From Dendrocalamus latiflorus (lineage: Eukaryota; Streptophyta; Magnoliopsida; Poales; Poaceae): a DNA stretch of 64,000 nucleotides. The notes under the pieces were generated by a model. It saw only the letters and a list, made by a program, of their open reading frames with translations. It did not search any database and was not told the DNA's origin. Below, one piece after another: positions 36,598 through 47,597 of the stretch; position 1 is the stretch's first letter; every line of letters begins with the position of its first letter. The stretch is from NCBI GenBank assembly GCA_017311315.1, contig CM029609.1:44279166-44343165 (forward strand), in the 5' to 3' direction. The translations under genes and the position numbers were made by a program.

Positions 36598-38216
36598 CCT
36601 TTGTCGTGTCGTGATGCTGCGCGCGTGCTTGCCAAATGGTGTAAAAATTGCCTTTGAGACATCTGCAGTATGTGCTCCTTATTTTTATTATCTAGCTGTT
36701 TCATGCATGTTCTTGTGGACAGTTAGCAATATTATTTTGCTTTGCATTTTCTATCCAGGGACCATCTTGTTCTGTTGGAGTTTATGTGAATTGCGGTTCT
36801 GTATATGAAGCACTGGAAACACTGGGTGCTACTCAGCTGTTGAAGAAGATGGCCTTTGGAAACTTTGCTTTTGGAGGCTCTTCATTCAACTGGCTATTCT
36901 GGTGCTTTGGCAAACCCTCTGATAGCCTCAGAATCTTCAGTTAGCAGATTGAATACAGATGTCCTAGAAGACTTCTTAGCTGTGAGATTCATCTCCAAAA
37001 TCCTTTCACTAATTTATCTGTGTAGGTATTGCTGTTAACATGCTATGTGTATTTTTTTATTGCATGGATGTCAGGAGAACTACACTGCTACCCGAATTGT
37101 TCTAGCTGCATCGGGTGTTGATCATGATGAATTGTTATCTATTGCTGAACCACTTCTGTCTGACATTTCCCAATGTTACTGGATCAACAAAGCCAAAATT
37201 TGCCTATGCTGGTGGAGAATATAGACGAACTGCAGATTCATCAGTAAGCATTATGATTTATGCCACATATCAAGTCATTTATGCAATATCTTCTGTCACC
37301 TAGATTCTCTCTTCTTACTTTGGGTTCGTCTTGAAAAATAGAACACAGATGTTGCATTGGCATTTGATGTCCCTGGTGGCTGGCTCAAAGAAAAAGATTT
37401 CATCACTGTATCAGTTCTTCAGGTTCATGAGACAACTCATTAAGATATCGACATTGACAATTTTGTTAAACAAAGCACTTTAACTGAATTCGCTAGAGCA
37501 TTCTGGTTTAATTCAGCAAGAACTATGCTATCTTTTACAGACACTTCTGGGTGGTGGTGGCATGTTTTCTTGGGGAAGACATGGAAAAGGCCTGCATTCA
37601 CGTCTAAGTAAGTTACACATATGTTTATATTTTGGCTCTTTAGAGTGCCCGCTAGCATGGGCTATATCTTGGGACACTGTTCGTACTTATGAAGAAATCG
37701 ATATATGATGAAAATTATATTGCCAAACTGCAATTACTCAATCATCTGGCTGGCTGATAGTTCAGGTAGGATTTGCTGATTTGACAGTTATGAAGATCTG
37801 ACAGGACAAACCATCATACATTGTAAAGATATTGTTCAGCTTTTAGTCTACTCCTTTTTATGGTAAACATAATAAGTATTCAATTGTGCAGTGTCTTGCC
37901 CAAATGCTGAAACTTTTAATTATTCGGATTCTGATTGCACCAGAAATCCTCTTTCATCTGCATTTCCATTAAATAAGACTGTTGCCATAAGCTGAAGCAT
38001 TACAATATAATTCCACTAACGAAAACTGTCGAGATCTATGTATTTGACATTTTTACTTGACTTGGTTTTATATAATTTGTGGGATCATATTAGTGTCTGA
38101 ATTGTTGTGTGCTTTACGCAGATCGTCTTCTAAATGAATTTGACCAAATCAAATCGATCTCTGCTTTCAAGGATGTTCACAGTAACACTGGCATTTTTGG
38201 AATTCATACATCTACT
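36598..38216 (+). pseudogene. captured fragment of mitochondrial processing peptidase alpha subunit
   Basis: Exon-like blocks with splice sites, in order: up to 36667 (LPNGVKIAFETSA), 36759-36981, 37075-37243, 37342-37422, 37541-37617, 38122-38216. They read GPSCSVGVYVNCGSVYE, then LLLEALHSTGYSGALANPL, NYTATRIVLAASGVDHDELL, ALAFDVPGGWLKEKDFITVS, LLGGGGMFSWGRHGKGLHS and SISAFKDVHSNTGIFGIH, the collinear order of plant MPP-alpha (a matrix presequence-processing subunit). The second block fuses KKMAF directly to ETLLLEALHS out of frame; about 80 family residues are deleted. A further one-base frameshift follows LLSD near 37170. Introns are retained, so it was copied as DNA and is not a retrocopy. 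It cannot encode MPP-alpha. Confidence 0.88.
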
Positions 38217-38409
38217 GTAAGTATTGTTTATAATTGCATGAGCAAGTCAGTTATGCTTGGTGCATCTCCTTTGATGCAGGGAAGATTTTTTGTTCATTTT
38301 TTTAACTATTGTATACCTCTTGGATCGGAACAATCACTTGGAAATGGTTAGTTTGGCAGCTTATCCATGTTAGTATATTACTGATTCTGAGGCTATGGGA
38401 TGTTTAGAC

Positions 38410-38492
38410 AGCGAAGATGGTGATTCAGACTATGATTCAGAGACTGATGATGCAGAGATGATGTACAATCAGCGTAGAGGCAAAAGTTCAGG
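38410..38492 (+). other. acidic exon-like block between captured fragments
   Basis: Flanked by an AG acceptor and a GT donor. One frame reads EDGDSDYDSETDDAEMMYNQ. I do not recognise a source gene. It may be an exon of a third captured gene or a chance open stretch. Confidence 0.35.
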
Positions 38493-38870
38493 TAATGCTT
38501 GCTTTCACGTGTTGCTGTTCCATTGCCCTGAGATGTGATCCTTGGGAGCGTGTCCCCTGGAAATATGGTTGAATGTTATCTATGTTTTTCCTGTCCTCCC
38601 GATCACTGTTTCCAACCATAAGATATGTGTCTCTCCAGATATAATTTTTTGTTTTATTTCACAGTTTAACTGGTTCCTGACTTACAATCCCCCGAAGGCC
38701 GCCGCCTCCGCTGCCTCCCCCGAAGGCCGCCGCCTCCGCCGCTGTCAACTGGGATGCGTGCCACCTGGGCGTTGTCGGCGTGAGAAACCCGAGCATCGGG
38801 TCCGCGACCTCCGCCATCAGCCATCAGTTGGGCGTCGTCGGCCTCCGCCATCCGCACCGAGCACCACTGG

Positions 38871-39564
38871 GATGCTGGAACAGTGGAGTTTATTGTGGAT
38901 ACTCTTTCAGGAGAATTCTATTTCATGGAGATGAATACTCGACTTCAGGTACTATATTATGATGATCGTCTAAGATGCTCGAGTGCATATTTTTATTGTA
39001 CGATATGCTATCACATATTAGCTTCATGGTGTAAACCTTCTTTGAACAATTTTCTCTAAACCTAGGTTTTAAAGGTCTAAATATTTTTCGTTGTAGCTGG
39101 GTTAAATATTTTTTCTTGTATGCATGGATACCAACCTGGATAAAACAATCAGAGGATTATCATCATGAAGCAAATTGCCTACCTTGTGCAATAAAAAAAC
39201 CCAAAGCTGCACGGACCACTAAAATAAAATAATCTATTTCAAAACTAGCAGATGAGCATGTGTGATATATCACATATATATTATTAGAAGATCTTTATTT
39301 TTTCCATCTGTATATGGATAGTCTTCTAACCACATTTAGCTTCAATACAAACTGGATGCAGTAGCTCTTATATTCTAAACTACTTCAATACAAACTGGAT
39401 GCAGTAGCTCTTATATTCTAAACTAACTCACCTGGTGAATCAATCTTTGAAGGTTGAACACCCAGTGACAGAGATGATCGTTGGTCAAGATCTTGTGGAG
39501 TGGCAAATACGTGTTGCAAATGGAGAACGCCTGCCATTATCTCAAGATCAGGTCCTGCTAAATG
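38871..39564 (+). pseudogene. captured two-exon fragment of methylcrotonoyl-CoA carboxylase alpha subunit
   Basis: Block 1 (about 38871-38948) reads AGTVEFIVDTLSGEFYFMEM followed by NTRLQ, then a GT donor. Block 2 (39453-39564) begins after an AG acceptor and reads VEHPVTEMIVGQDLVEWQIR, then VANGERLPLSQDQVLLNG, with a GT donor. This is the C-terminal part of the biotin carboxylase domain, including the E-M-N-x-R-x-Q-V-E-H signature. The source enzyme is the mitochondrial, biotin-dependent leucine-degradation carboxylase. Only about 63 residues are present, without the ATP-grasp core, biotin-carrier motif or start. The splice phase is intact and the fragment lies in sense with the upstream MPP-alpha pieces, so a chimeric transcript is possible. 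Confidence 0.88.
39340..39425. repeat. 43-bp direct duplication in the captured intron
   Basis: TTCAATACAAACTGGATGCA through CTTATATTCTAAACT occurs twice in a row inside the intron between the two MCC-alpha blocks. Confidence 0.93.
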
Positions 39565-39832
39565 GTAAACTTTGTCAGGGCATTCATGATCTCATCCTAA
39601 ACTCTTACAGATGATTCCTTAATTGCATGCTCTATCTCTTGGCTAATTTTATTTCCTTCTCATCTTAAACTTCATCACATTAATTTCAACATAATCCATT
39701 CTGCAGTAGATGTCACAACATATGTGAATTACAAAGGCATGTGGGAAAAAAATGAGATAACAAATGAAGAAAACAATATTAGTTTCAGTAATTTAAAAAT
39801 ATTGAATAAAAAGTAACCTATTCCTATGTATA

Positions 39833-40127
39833 TCTTTACTATTATAAAACAAAAGAGTTGGTGGTTGGTCCATCCTCTCCCACCTCTTCTCAGAAAAAAG
39901 TTAGCTGACATGTGGGCCCCCACCCTCCTCACAAACCACCCTCTTTTGCATTGTTGGGAATATTTTGAATATTTGTTAAGAGGCAGCACTGAGAAAATGC
40001 AGTGAGTGAAAATGCACATAATTGTTTTGCTGATATTGATATTTATTGTATGGTTTAGGATTCTTATATTTATAAATCATCTTTTTTTAGGATTCCGTTG
40101 CAACGCACGGGCAATCTACTATACTAG
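39833..40127 (+). mobile_element. short Helitron-like element (295 bp)
   Basis: Starts TCTTTACTATTATAAAAC and ends GCACGGGCAATCTACTATAC plus TAG, with palindrome CGTTGCAACG just before. Both ends resemble those proposed for the larger element. The base before is A but the base after is A rather than T, so the 3' end may be altered or may belong to the same unit as 40418. Confidence 0.5.
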
Positions 40128-40460
40128 ACATGGGTACCAGAACTGTGTCCAGAACTCCAAGACCTACTTAAGCAAATCAGAAATTAGATGGTTCAGGCGA
40201 GACATGACTTATTATTGCCTTGTTATGCATTATAATTGGCCTAGGCTTGTAATTTCATGACCTGAACTTGCTGGTGATATACATGAGTGTTTTCCAGATT
40301 ATATACATGGTGTATACAATTGCGTGAAACTTAAACTATGAAAAAAAAATCATCATTTGGTTGTTTTCATATGCATCCCCGAAATGCCGCCATGGCGTTA
40401 GCACGGGCACTATACTAGTCTTGTGTAATTTTTAACTTCTGCTGATGGGAACAAAGATCG

Positions 40461-40706
40461 GGCCTATTCTTTTTTGCTGCGGCTTTTGGCTTTTGGCTAC
40501 GGCTTGTGGCTTTTGGGCTGTTTGTACGAGAGATTACAGAGTAATAAAAACTCACGTGTGATTTTTGCCAATATAAATGAAGTCAGTAAAGTATGTACTA
40601 CAATTAACTAGTAGACCCTATCTTCAAAAAATACTGCGTTTAAAAGCTAATTACTGTAGAAAAACCAAAAAGCAGCTTTTAGAAGCTGAAAAGAACAGAG
40701 CCGATG
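40461..40706. mobile_element. MITE copy 1
   Basis: Left end CCTATTCTTTTTTGCTGCGG and right end (reverse complement) CTGTTCTTTTCAGCTTCTAA form imperfect inverted repeats. A second, inverted copy lies at 41231-41394. Confidence 0.6.
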
Positions 40707-40779
40707 TCTGGGATACACGGGTCGGTGTGTTCAACCTTCGACATTCATGCACAGTGAAATTTATGAGCCAAGTCTTGTG

Positions 40780-41175
40780 CTACTGTTGCTGCCGATCGAT
40801 ACTCTGCTTTAGTTCTTGATAATGCCACATTGGATTGTCTTTTACTGCATCATGATATGGCTCTTGAACTAAGCCTGAAGACATGACCAGTTGTTGAATG
40901 ACGTATGTCACAATCTCTAGCTTAGTTAGCATCGCAATATCACCTAGCATTCTTTTATTTTCTTGTACAAAATACCATAATTGATGGCTTCTTTGTACAC
41001 TTAAAAATACTCCTACCTGTATTGGTGATGCTTCTTTGGCTGGATCATGCACACACCGATTGATGACTTCAATAGTATAGGAAATATTTGGTCGATTGAG
41101 TATGAGATAGATAAGACCCCCAATGAATTGTTGGTTCATGATCACATTCTCTTCAGAATATTTCCTTCTTCTCAT
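40780..41175 (-). pseudogene. Ty1/copia reverse transcriptase-RNase H fragment
   Basis: The minus-strand translation contains QFIGGLIYLILNRPNISYTI and EVINRCVHDPAKE, matching the conserved copia GSLIYL-x-x-TRPDI-x-YAV-x-x-x-SRF-x-x-x-P segment just before RNase H. Only about 130 residues remain and later residues diverge. No LTR is attached. Confidence 0.8.
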
Positions 41176-41230
41176 AGCTTCATATTAGAAATTTAAGATC
41201 CATAGGAGTGGAGAATCTTTTTAGATGAAG

Positions 41231-41394
41231 TCTACTAGTTAATTATAGTACATACTGTACCGACGTCATTTATATCGGCAAAAACCGCACATAAATTTCT
41301 GTTATTTTGTAATCTCTCGCACAAATAATCCAAAAGTCAAAAACCACAATCAAAAGCCAAAAACCTCAGCTAATAAGAACATACCATATACATA
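41231..41394. mobile_element. MITE copy 2, inverted relative to copy 1
   Basis: The reverse complement matches 40461-40616, sharing GCGAGAGATTACA-like, TTTTTGCCGATATAAATGA and TATAATTAACTAGTAGAC strings with substitutions. Together the copies form an inverted repeat with a 0.6-kb spacer holding the copia fragment. Confidence 0.7.
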
Positions 41395-41524
41395 CATGCT
41401 ACTATTTTGCAACTCACTGGGGCATTGATGCTCACATTATCCAATATCCAAAGGGTGGAGTCCATACTCTCAACAAGCTTCATCTCATCTCGTCGAGCTA
41501 ACCCTTTAAAATGTGGATTTTTTT

Positions 41525-42065
41525 GGCACTTTTAGCATATTTTTCGTCCGTATTTACAAAAATAATCGTACATACATGAGAATAGTAGAAATAGTATTTC
41601 TGCCATCCAGTGATCGGACAGCAACGCGCTATAACTGACACCTAGACCATCAGAGCCCAGCCACCGGGCGATAGGGGCATGTCGTCCGGCCACCGTATGA
41701 CTACGCGCCTACTGCCTAGCCACCGTACGGCGCCCTCCCTGCCACCCTACTACCAAATGACAGGGCCTAATTACTTGCCTTAACTGCATGTACTACTTCT
41801 TAAATTTTTTTCAAATATAGTAGATGAGCTCAAAAAAATATAAAATTTTATGTTTAGGCTCCTGACACAATGTAATTGGTTGTGTAATTTTTATATAATT
41901 TTATCTGATGTGAATATTGCTCAAGAATTCATAGGATTGTGTTGTTTGTACGAGTTGTTACATATAACAAATAGGCTCCAAAAATTACGAAATTTTATGT
42001 GTAACCTTTCGACATAATCGACCTAATTGTTGAATTTTTTAGGAATTTTATATGCTATGAATTTA
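41525..42065 (+). repeat. left terminal inverted repeat of the 7-kb MULE
   Basis: Contains TTTAGCATATTTTTCGTCC, then GAGAATAGTAGAAATAG, then the CG-rich block of CCACCG(T/G) motifs, then CTCAAAAAAATATAAAATTT. It pairs in inverse order with 48010-48552. Confidence 0.75.
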
Positions 42066-42224
42066 CCATGTTAATTTAATCATAATTAGCGATATGCAAT
42101 GCTCATTTAATTAGCGATTGAAATAGCCTACCGCATGACCACCATACGACAGACATCTTTTGCAGTGTGTGACCTCTCTCTCTTTCGCACATATATCGTC
42201 CTGTTGTTGCTATCTTCCTTTACC

Positions 42225-42375
42225 GCTGCCTCCTTCACATATTTGTCACCCTATCCATGTCGTCCCCCCTCGCCCGCTCCCTCATCTGCACATATGTCGT
42301 TATGTCTGTGCCATCCCCTCTCGCCCGCTCCCTTGTCGTCCCCTCTTACCATGTTGTCCCCTCTCACCTGCAGTG
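42225..42375 (+). promoter_or_regulatory. repeat-plus-TATA leader of the MULE transposase
   Basis: Two to three units of roughly 60 bp with CATGTCGTCCCCCCTCGCCC and CGCTCCCT, followed at 42441 by CATAAATACGAAGCTC, a TATA-like site, and CTCATCGCTCATCTCAG. A homologous unit lies upstream of the divergent GRF-A gene at 46370-46665. Confidence 0.6.
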
Positions 42376-42951
42376 TTGCGCATCGACAAGAAGTCCTTAA
42401 TTTGCGGGGTGAGCGCACCATGTTTCCTTTTCACTCAACCATAAATACGAAGCTCTTGTAGTTGCTCATCGCTCATCTCAGTCGCTCATCGCATAAGCTC
42501 ATTCTCGCACTCATTGCTTAGAATTAAGTGTGCATAGCTCATTCTTTAGAGAAGCCAGTGCACATTTGTCGAGGACGCAGTAGGAGGATGCGGTAGTGTT
42601 GATTGCTTCTCCTAAAAGATAGGTAATTTTTCAACACATACTTTCGATGTTATTCCTATAATCATAGTTAATTAGTGTTGTTCAGTTAGTCATAATTAAT
42701 GTAGTTTGTATTATGAAGTAAATAGGTCATAGTAATGTAGCCGTAGTTTTGTACTATTTTTTGTACGGTATGGTACCCATAATTTATTATTGTTTGGTAC
42801 TATGTACGTATGGTACCCATAATTTGATAATTAATGAATTATTCCTATGTAATTGCACACATATAATCACTAATTTGCATGTTGTTTGTCATCATTTTTG
42901 TTGTAACGCTTATTGTGGATCTGGTTGTTGTGGCTTCAGGTAGTCGCAGAC

Positions 42952-45528
42952 ATGGAACACTTGACAGTGTTCTATGGCGATGGTTTTGTATGGGCAGGAT
43001 CTGATGGGTTGGACCTATCGACATGCCAATACAAGGTGCTTCGGTCCGAGGGGCTCGGCGTGATGAATATTCATAAGCTTTGAAACTGCATCCGGAGGGA
43101 GTTCACCACGGAGGCAATAGCGATGAAACTTGCGATCGAGAGGATCACCTGCACGAATGGTGTGTGGAGCTCGTGAAGGTGAATGACACCATAGCATGGA
43201 AGTAGTACATGCAAATTGCCTCCCAGCCTGAGACGGCCATTTACGGGAAGCCAATGGTGTACCTAAATTTTGTGTGCAGGGCACCGAAAAATGTTGATGA
43301 GCCCAGCCCCTCCACACCCGGGCAACCATAGGCCGAGCTTCAAGAAAATAGCACTGAATGTGCTATATCGAAGGAAAAACTCGCCCCTAATTTCATGCGG
43401 AATAACGGGGCAGATATGTGGTGGTCAGCTCGCATTAACTACCACGAGTATCTACCGGAGCAGGCGCTCAGGTTGGAGTCCAACGAGAACACCAACCCAG
43501 GCTCCGATGATATTGACGATGACGCACAATAGATGGGTGGTCCATTCGGGGGAATTGTGGCATCGGAGGTGCCCTATGTGTCCTCCAGACTCGATGATGC
43601 TATGGTACGTTCCCTCGTACTACCACAAGAAGGGTTCTAGTGGGGGTTTCAAGCAGATACCCTCCTAGTTGAGCAGCGTTTCCCTAGCAAGGTGGCTGTG
43701 CAACAAGCTATATCACTGTACGCCTTGTCTATTAGCCGTGTGTACTGAGTGCACCGATCTAACCCTGCTAATTACACAGTGAAGTGGGCAGTGCAAGGCT
43801 GCCCTGGAAAGATCTGTGCTCAACGAGCCAAGATTTTTGGCTTGGTCTTCTCAGTCAAGGCGATGATTGACCACACTTGCGAGCTTAGTGAACCCCTACG
43901 CCATCATCAGAACGTGACTTCATCATATGTGGCAAGCATCATCAACCACCTAGTTGCAGTAGACGTGTCTGTCTCCCCCAATAGCTCATGTCGGAAGTTG
44001 TCAATGTGGTTGGCTATCCAGTAAGTAATAGCAAGGTCCGACGAGGCAAGCAGAAGATCATCGAATCCATGTATGGGACATTTGAAGAGGCGTACAACCT
44101 TGTGCTGAGATTGCTTTACCAGATAGCTAAATTAAACCCCGGCACATGCATAAACAAGCTTGAGCATCCAAGTATGAGGGCCAACTGCTTCATACTGGAC
44201 CGATTATTCTGGGCTTTTGCCTAGGCCATTGAGGGCTTCAAGTTTTGTCGTTCTATGCTCATGATGGATGACACTTTCCTCATAGGGAGATGCGAGGGGA
44301 CCATTCTCACCGCGGTGCAGGCCGATGCAAACAACCAACTTCTCCCAGTGGCATTTACCATTGTGGAGAGCGAGACAATGTCCAGTTGGCTCTGGTTCCT
44401 GGCAAACGTGAAGTGAGCGGTGGTTGGCGACCGACCCAACGTTTGCATCATCACCGACCACAATGCTAGGTTGATGGCTGCACTAAACACCATGCAACAT
44501 GGGATCGAACACCCTCAGCAGTAAAATGACGTGTAAACCCATTGGTGCATGAGGTATTTTGCATCTAACTTGTCCACACGGTTCTGTAGCTAGGAAGTTC
44601 TGAAGATGTTCAAGGTATTGTGTCTGCAAAACCAAAGGCGAAAGTTAGAGTCCATCTGGACAGAGTTAGAAAGGTGAACTACAGTGGGAGAACAACCCCG
44701 TGATGCCATAAGTTTCTTGAAGTGGATTTGTTGGCATGCTCCTGAATTAGAGAAATGGTACGTTCTCTATGACACAGATGGAGTGAGGTATGGGATTATG
44801 ACAACCAACCTATCTGAGGTGTACAACAGTGTCCTCAAAGGCGTGCGATGCCTCCCCATCGCCGTGATTGTGGAGGAGATGTGGAGTCGTACTATCAGTT
44901 ATTTCATCAATAGAGCCATCGCAGCCAGGAGACAAATAGATGAATGCAAGAAGTGGTTTGAGAACATGTAGAAGCACATGGACCAGAAGATGGAGAAGGC
45001 CCCAATGCACGACATCCGGGTAATCGATGGCCTCTGAAGGAAGTATGAGATCAAGCTTCGCTAGAAATATGTCAATAGTCATACCAGGGGTGCAATGAAA
45101 TAGGCATGCACCCTAGGTGATGTGGCCACATGCACCGGCAACAAGCCGAAGCTCCTGCACAAACCATGCTCGCATGTGTGCGAGGCATGTGCACAAATAA
45201 GGCAGATGTCCGAGCCGTACATCTCTTAGTACTACAACATGCAACACCTTTTCAGTACATAGAGTGTAGAGCTTCACTCTTAGGGCTTGGAGTTAAACTA
45301 CAGGGGTCTTTGGCCGGATATGATGCAATGGGCCCCCAACAAGCACTTGAAGATAACCGCAAAGGGACATCGGTAGACATGGCGCTTCTAGAATGACATA
45401 GATGTCAGCCAACATACCAGCATTAGCCTCACAACAAAGTGCAGGTTATGCAAGACCTTATAGCACTCAATGAAGGATTGCCCCAACAGACCGAGCTAGA
45501 TTGGTTACCATTCCGTGTCATGATTTGA
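42952..45528 (+). pseudogene. MuDR-type transposase of the 7-kb MULE, non-functional
   Basis: The start reads MEHLTVFYGDGFVWAGSDGL. Later blocks are NYTVKWAVQGCPGKICAQRA (DNA-binding region, about 43780), GTFEEAYNLVLRLLYQIAKL (44080), then the catalytic core FCRSMLMMDDTFLIGRCEGT and LTAVQADANNQLLPVAFTIV (44230-44350). Then come KWYVLYDTDGVRYGIMTTNL (44760) and the SWIM finger CTGNKPKLLHKPCSHV (45130-45180). Stops and frameshifts are frequent (for example after MNIHKL near 43080 and near 44520). The family role is cut-and-paste transposition in the nucleus; this copy cannot make it. Confidence 0.9.
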
Positions 45529-45737
45529 TGTATTTTTCTATTTATTGAATTAATTCATCTTTGTACCAATTCAAGATGTACTATTTCATGTCGTGGTAAT
45601 TGGCAATTAATCAATTGATTACTTAAATGATATTATCATATGTGATTATTTATAGCAACCATAACGACGTGTCAACTATTTAGTTATATACTTTAGGAGA
45701 TTGAACATAACCGCATATAATAGGGGAGAACTGTGGT

Positions 45738-46368
45738 TCACGCATCACCGAACATGCCTATTGGTAGAATATGCCTGGCGCTACCCACATGGAGTGTTGC
45801 TGAGGGGGGGCGCCTCAGATGTGGCTGGCCGTCATTGTAGTGGCACGTACATGTACAGCTAGGATTCGCATAACAGCATGTGGGATAATAGGAATTTTCT
45901 ACATTGATGACCTCGTTGCCCCTCTCGCGCTGCATCTGTTGGCGATGTCATCATTTTGCTCATTGAGATCATCAATCCACCCCTCTAACTCTAATATTTG
46001 ATTCCATAACATATGTATGTATGTCACAACATGGCGCTCATAGAGAGGATCAATCTAGCGAGCAAAGTTGCATTTCACCATCTGCAAAAAAAGGTGGTTA
46101 GCATGGAAGCTCCATTAGCACTAACAGAAAATAAACTATAGGCTAATTGTACCCCAGAGTATGGTCATCGAAAGAAATGTCGTCCATTGTTGAAGTGGTT
46201 GTCCACGACCTGCATGACCATGTCCACTCTATGTTTGCATTTCGGCCATACCGGTTGAGCACACTTGTTTAGTATCAAGCGGTAGCTAGGGCCAAAGTCC
46301 TCCCTCGTTTCAAGGGGAAGGTCTTGTGTCGGTGACCCTGGTTGGACTGGCCCGTCGACATCTGCCAT
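45738..46368 (-). pseudogene. GRF-type zinc-finger-like gene A (MULE cargo)
   Basis: Exon 1 starts MADVDGPVQPGSPTQDLP and has WPKCKHRVDMVMQVVDNHFN then GRHFFR. At that point a TGA replaces the expected cysteine codon. Exon 2 starts after a TTTTGCAG acceptor near 46085 with MVKCNFAR, another stop, then a coiled-coil-like stretch LELEGWIDDLNEQNDD. A frame change follows and the cysteine-rich tail has YPTCCYANPSCTCTCHYNDG. It is clearly homologous to 59397-60009, which keeps the missing cysteine. GRF fingers bind nucleic acid in other proteins; its role here is unknown. Confidence 0.75.
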
Positions 46369-46469
46369 GATATGTTACTGCCACGAGCATTAGAACGAGA
46401 AGGGAAACACAGTTGAGATGGGAGATGAGAAACTGTGAGAGGTCCATATTTGTAGCCAAGCGAAAACAC

Positions 46470-46665
46470 AACCTGGTGCATACGAGGGAGCGAGTGAGGG
46501 GGATTGCACGAACAGAGTGACAAATGTGCGCGCGAGGGAACGAGCAAGGGGGATGGCATGGACAGAGTGAAAAATGTGCACGCGGGGGAGCGTGCGAGGT
46601 GGACGTCACAGACAGAGTGACAAATGTGCGCGCGAGGGAGCGGGCGAGGGGTGACAACACTAAAA
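46470..46665 (-). promoter_or_regulatory. repeat-plus-TATA leader of GRF gene A
   Basis: About three units of roughly 60 bp. On the minus strand they contain TTTGTCACTCTGTCTGTG, CCCCCTTGCTCG and CGCGCGCACA. They are followed by TACAAATATGGACCTCTC and TTTCTCATCTCCCATCTCA before the ATG at 46368. The layout and several words match 42225-42480 on the plus strand. Confidence 0.6.
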
Positions 46666-46876
46666 CAGACGGACTTACACACTGAGAAGACCAAACGGGA
46701 CAACTTTGTGCAACGATGTGATGTATACGCTGGTCCACGAATCATTCGGCATGCCCTTGCCTCGCGGACGCGAATTTGCTGAAACCCAATTGGACTTGCA
46801 AAGCATACGCTGTGTGGGCTTAGCCTCGTTCAGCACCGTGTTTTCTTCACCATGGTTAAATCATCACATCGCTACA

Positions 46877-47597
46877 ATGGAGAAGCATTGGGAGGAGATC
46901 ACCTGACTAGTAAGGGCTGCAGCAGCATAGGACGAACAAGTGGCCCATGCTAGGAGGTCACCTTCCAGAAACGAAGCCCCTGGTACCTCCAACCCTAACT
47001 CATATCTGACCGTTCCCACTGAGCGTTCACGGCAAGACCCGCCCATGGGGGAGATGCCCCCTCTCTGCTGGTGCAAGGACATATGCAAGTTTTTCAAGTC
47101 TAAGGACTGATTGACCTTGGGCATGTATTACTGTGGTTGCAGTAACTACGCCTGGGACTATCCCGACCGGTGTTGGGACACAACCCATGACTACCATCCG
47201 GTAAGAATGGGTTACATTATTTTCTTCTACCAGTTCTCTTGTATATCACACACTAACATGATCTCCCCTCTTTTCATAGTCTCCAGATTTGTTATGCGCG
47301 TACCATCAATGGATCGACCGAGAGATCCACCCACACGAACGGTGGCAGCTGGACTACGAGGAGTAGGACGCACAGACGGCACATGAGAGGATAGAGGAGC
47401 GACGGTGCACTAAAGATTGAAGCGAGTGTATTCGGTGGAAGACGGGAGCTCACCTAGAGGCATGCAAGCACAGGGACTGCAAGGCTCGCGAGGCGGATCG
47501 TGAGAGGAAGCGCGAACTAGCGGCCAAGGCCAACACGACAAACAAGGACTACAACACCGACCTCGCGAGGAAGGGCAAATGGCCGTGGTCAATGTAG
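46877..47597 (+). pseudogene. GRF-type zinc-finger gene B (MULE cargo), with stops
   Basis: Starts MEKHWEEIT then a stop. The GRF-like part reads PPLCWCKDICKFFKSKD, stop, LTLGMYYCGCSNYAWDYPDR. After an intron (donor GTAAGAATG at 47201, acceptor near 47279) it continues with SPDLLCAYHQWIDREIHPHE then RWQLDYEE. A basic, charged, helix-like tail follows (ADRERKRELAAKANTTNK), ending at a stop at 47595. The spacing C-x-C...C...C with FF/YY and a following WID motif is that of plant GRF-type fingers. At least four in-frame stops make it a pseudogene. Confidence 0.75.

Larger units (their letters stand above)
35187..40418 (+). mobile_element. candidate Helitron (5.2 kb) with captured gene fragments
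   Basis: The 5' end TCTCTACCACTATAAAAC is preceded by A. The 3' end GCACGGGCACTATACTAG is preceded by a 10-bp palindrome CGCCATGGCG (40389-40398) and followed by T. This fits Helitron rules: 5' TC, 3' CTRR, a short 3' hairpin, insertion between A and T, no TSD. A second pair of similar ends lies inside it (39833 and 40127). It holds intron-containing fragments of at least two host genes in the same orientation. There is no Rep/helicase, so it would be non-autonomous. Pairing of these exact ends is an inference. Confidence 0.6.

Noticed and set aside
42135..42461. Ser/Pro/Leu-rich frame of 108 codons
   Set aside because: It overlaps the repeat leader and TATA-like site before the MULE transposase. 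No conserved features.
46275..46745. Frame of 156 codons with LARS/FVTLSV repeats
   Set aside because: It reads through the 60-bp repeat leader of GRF-A, and the repeats explain the open frame.
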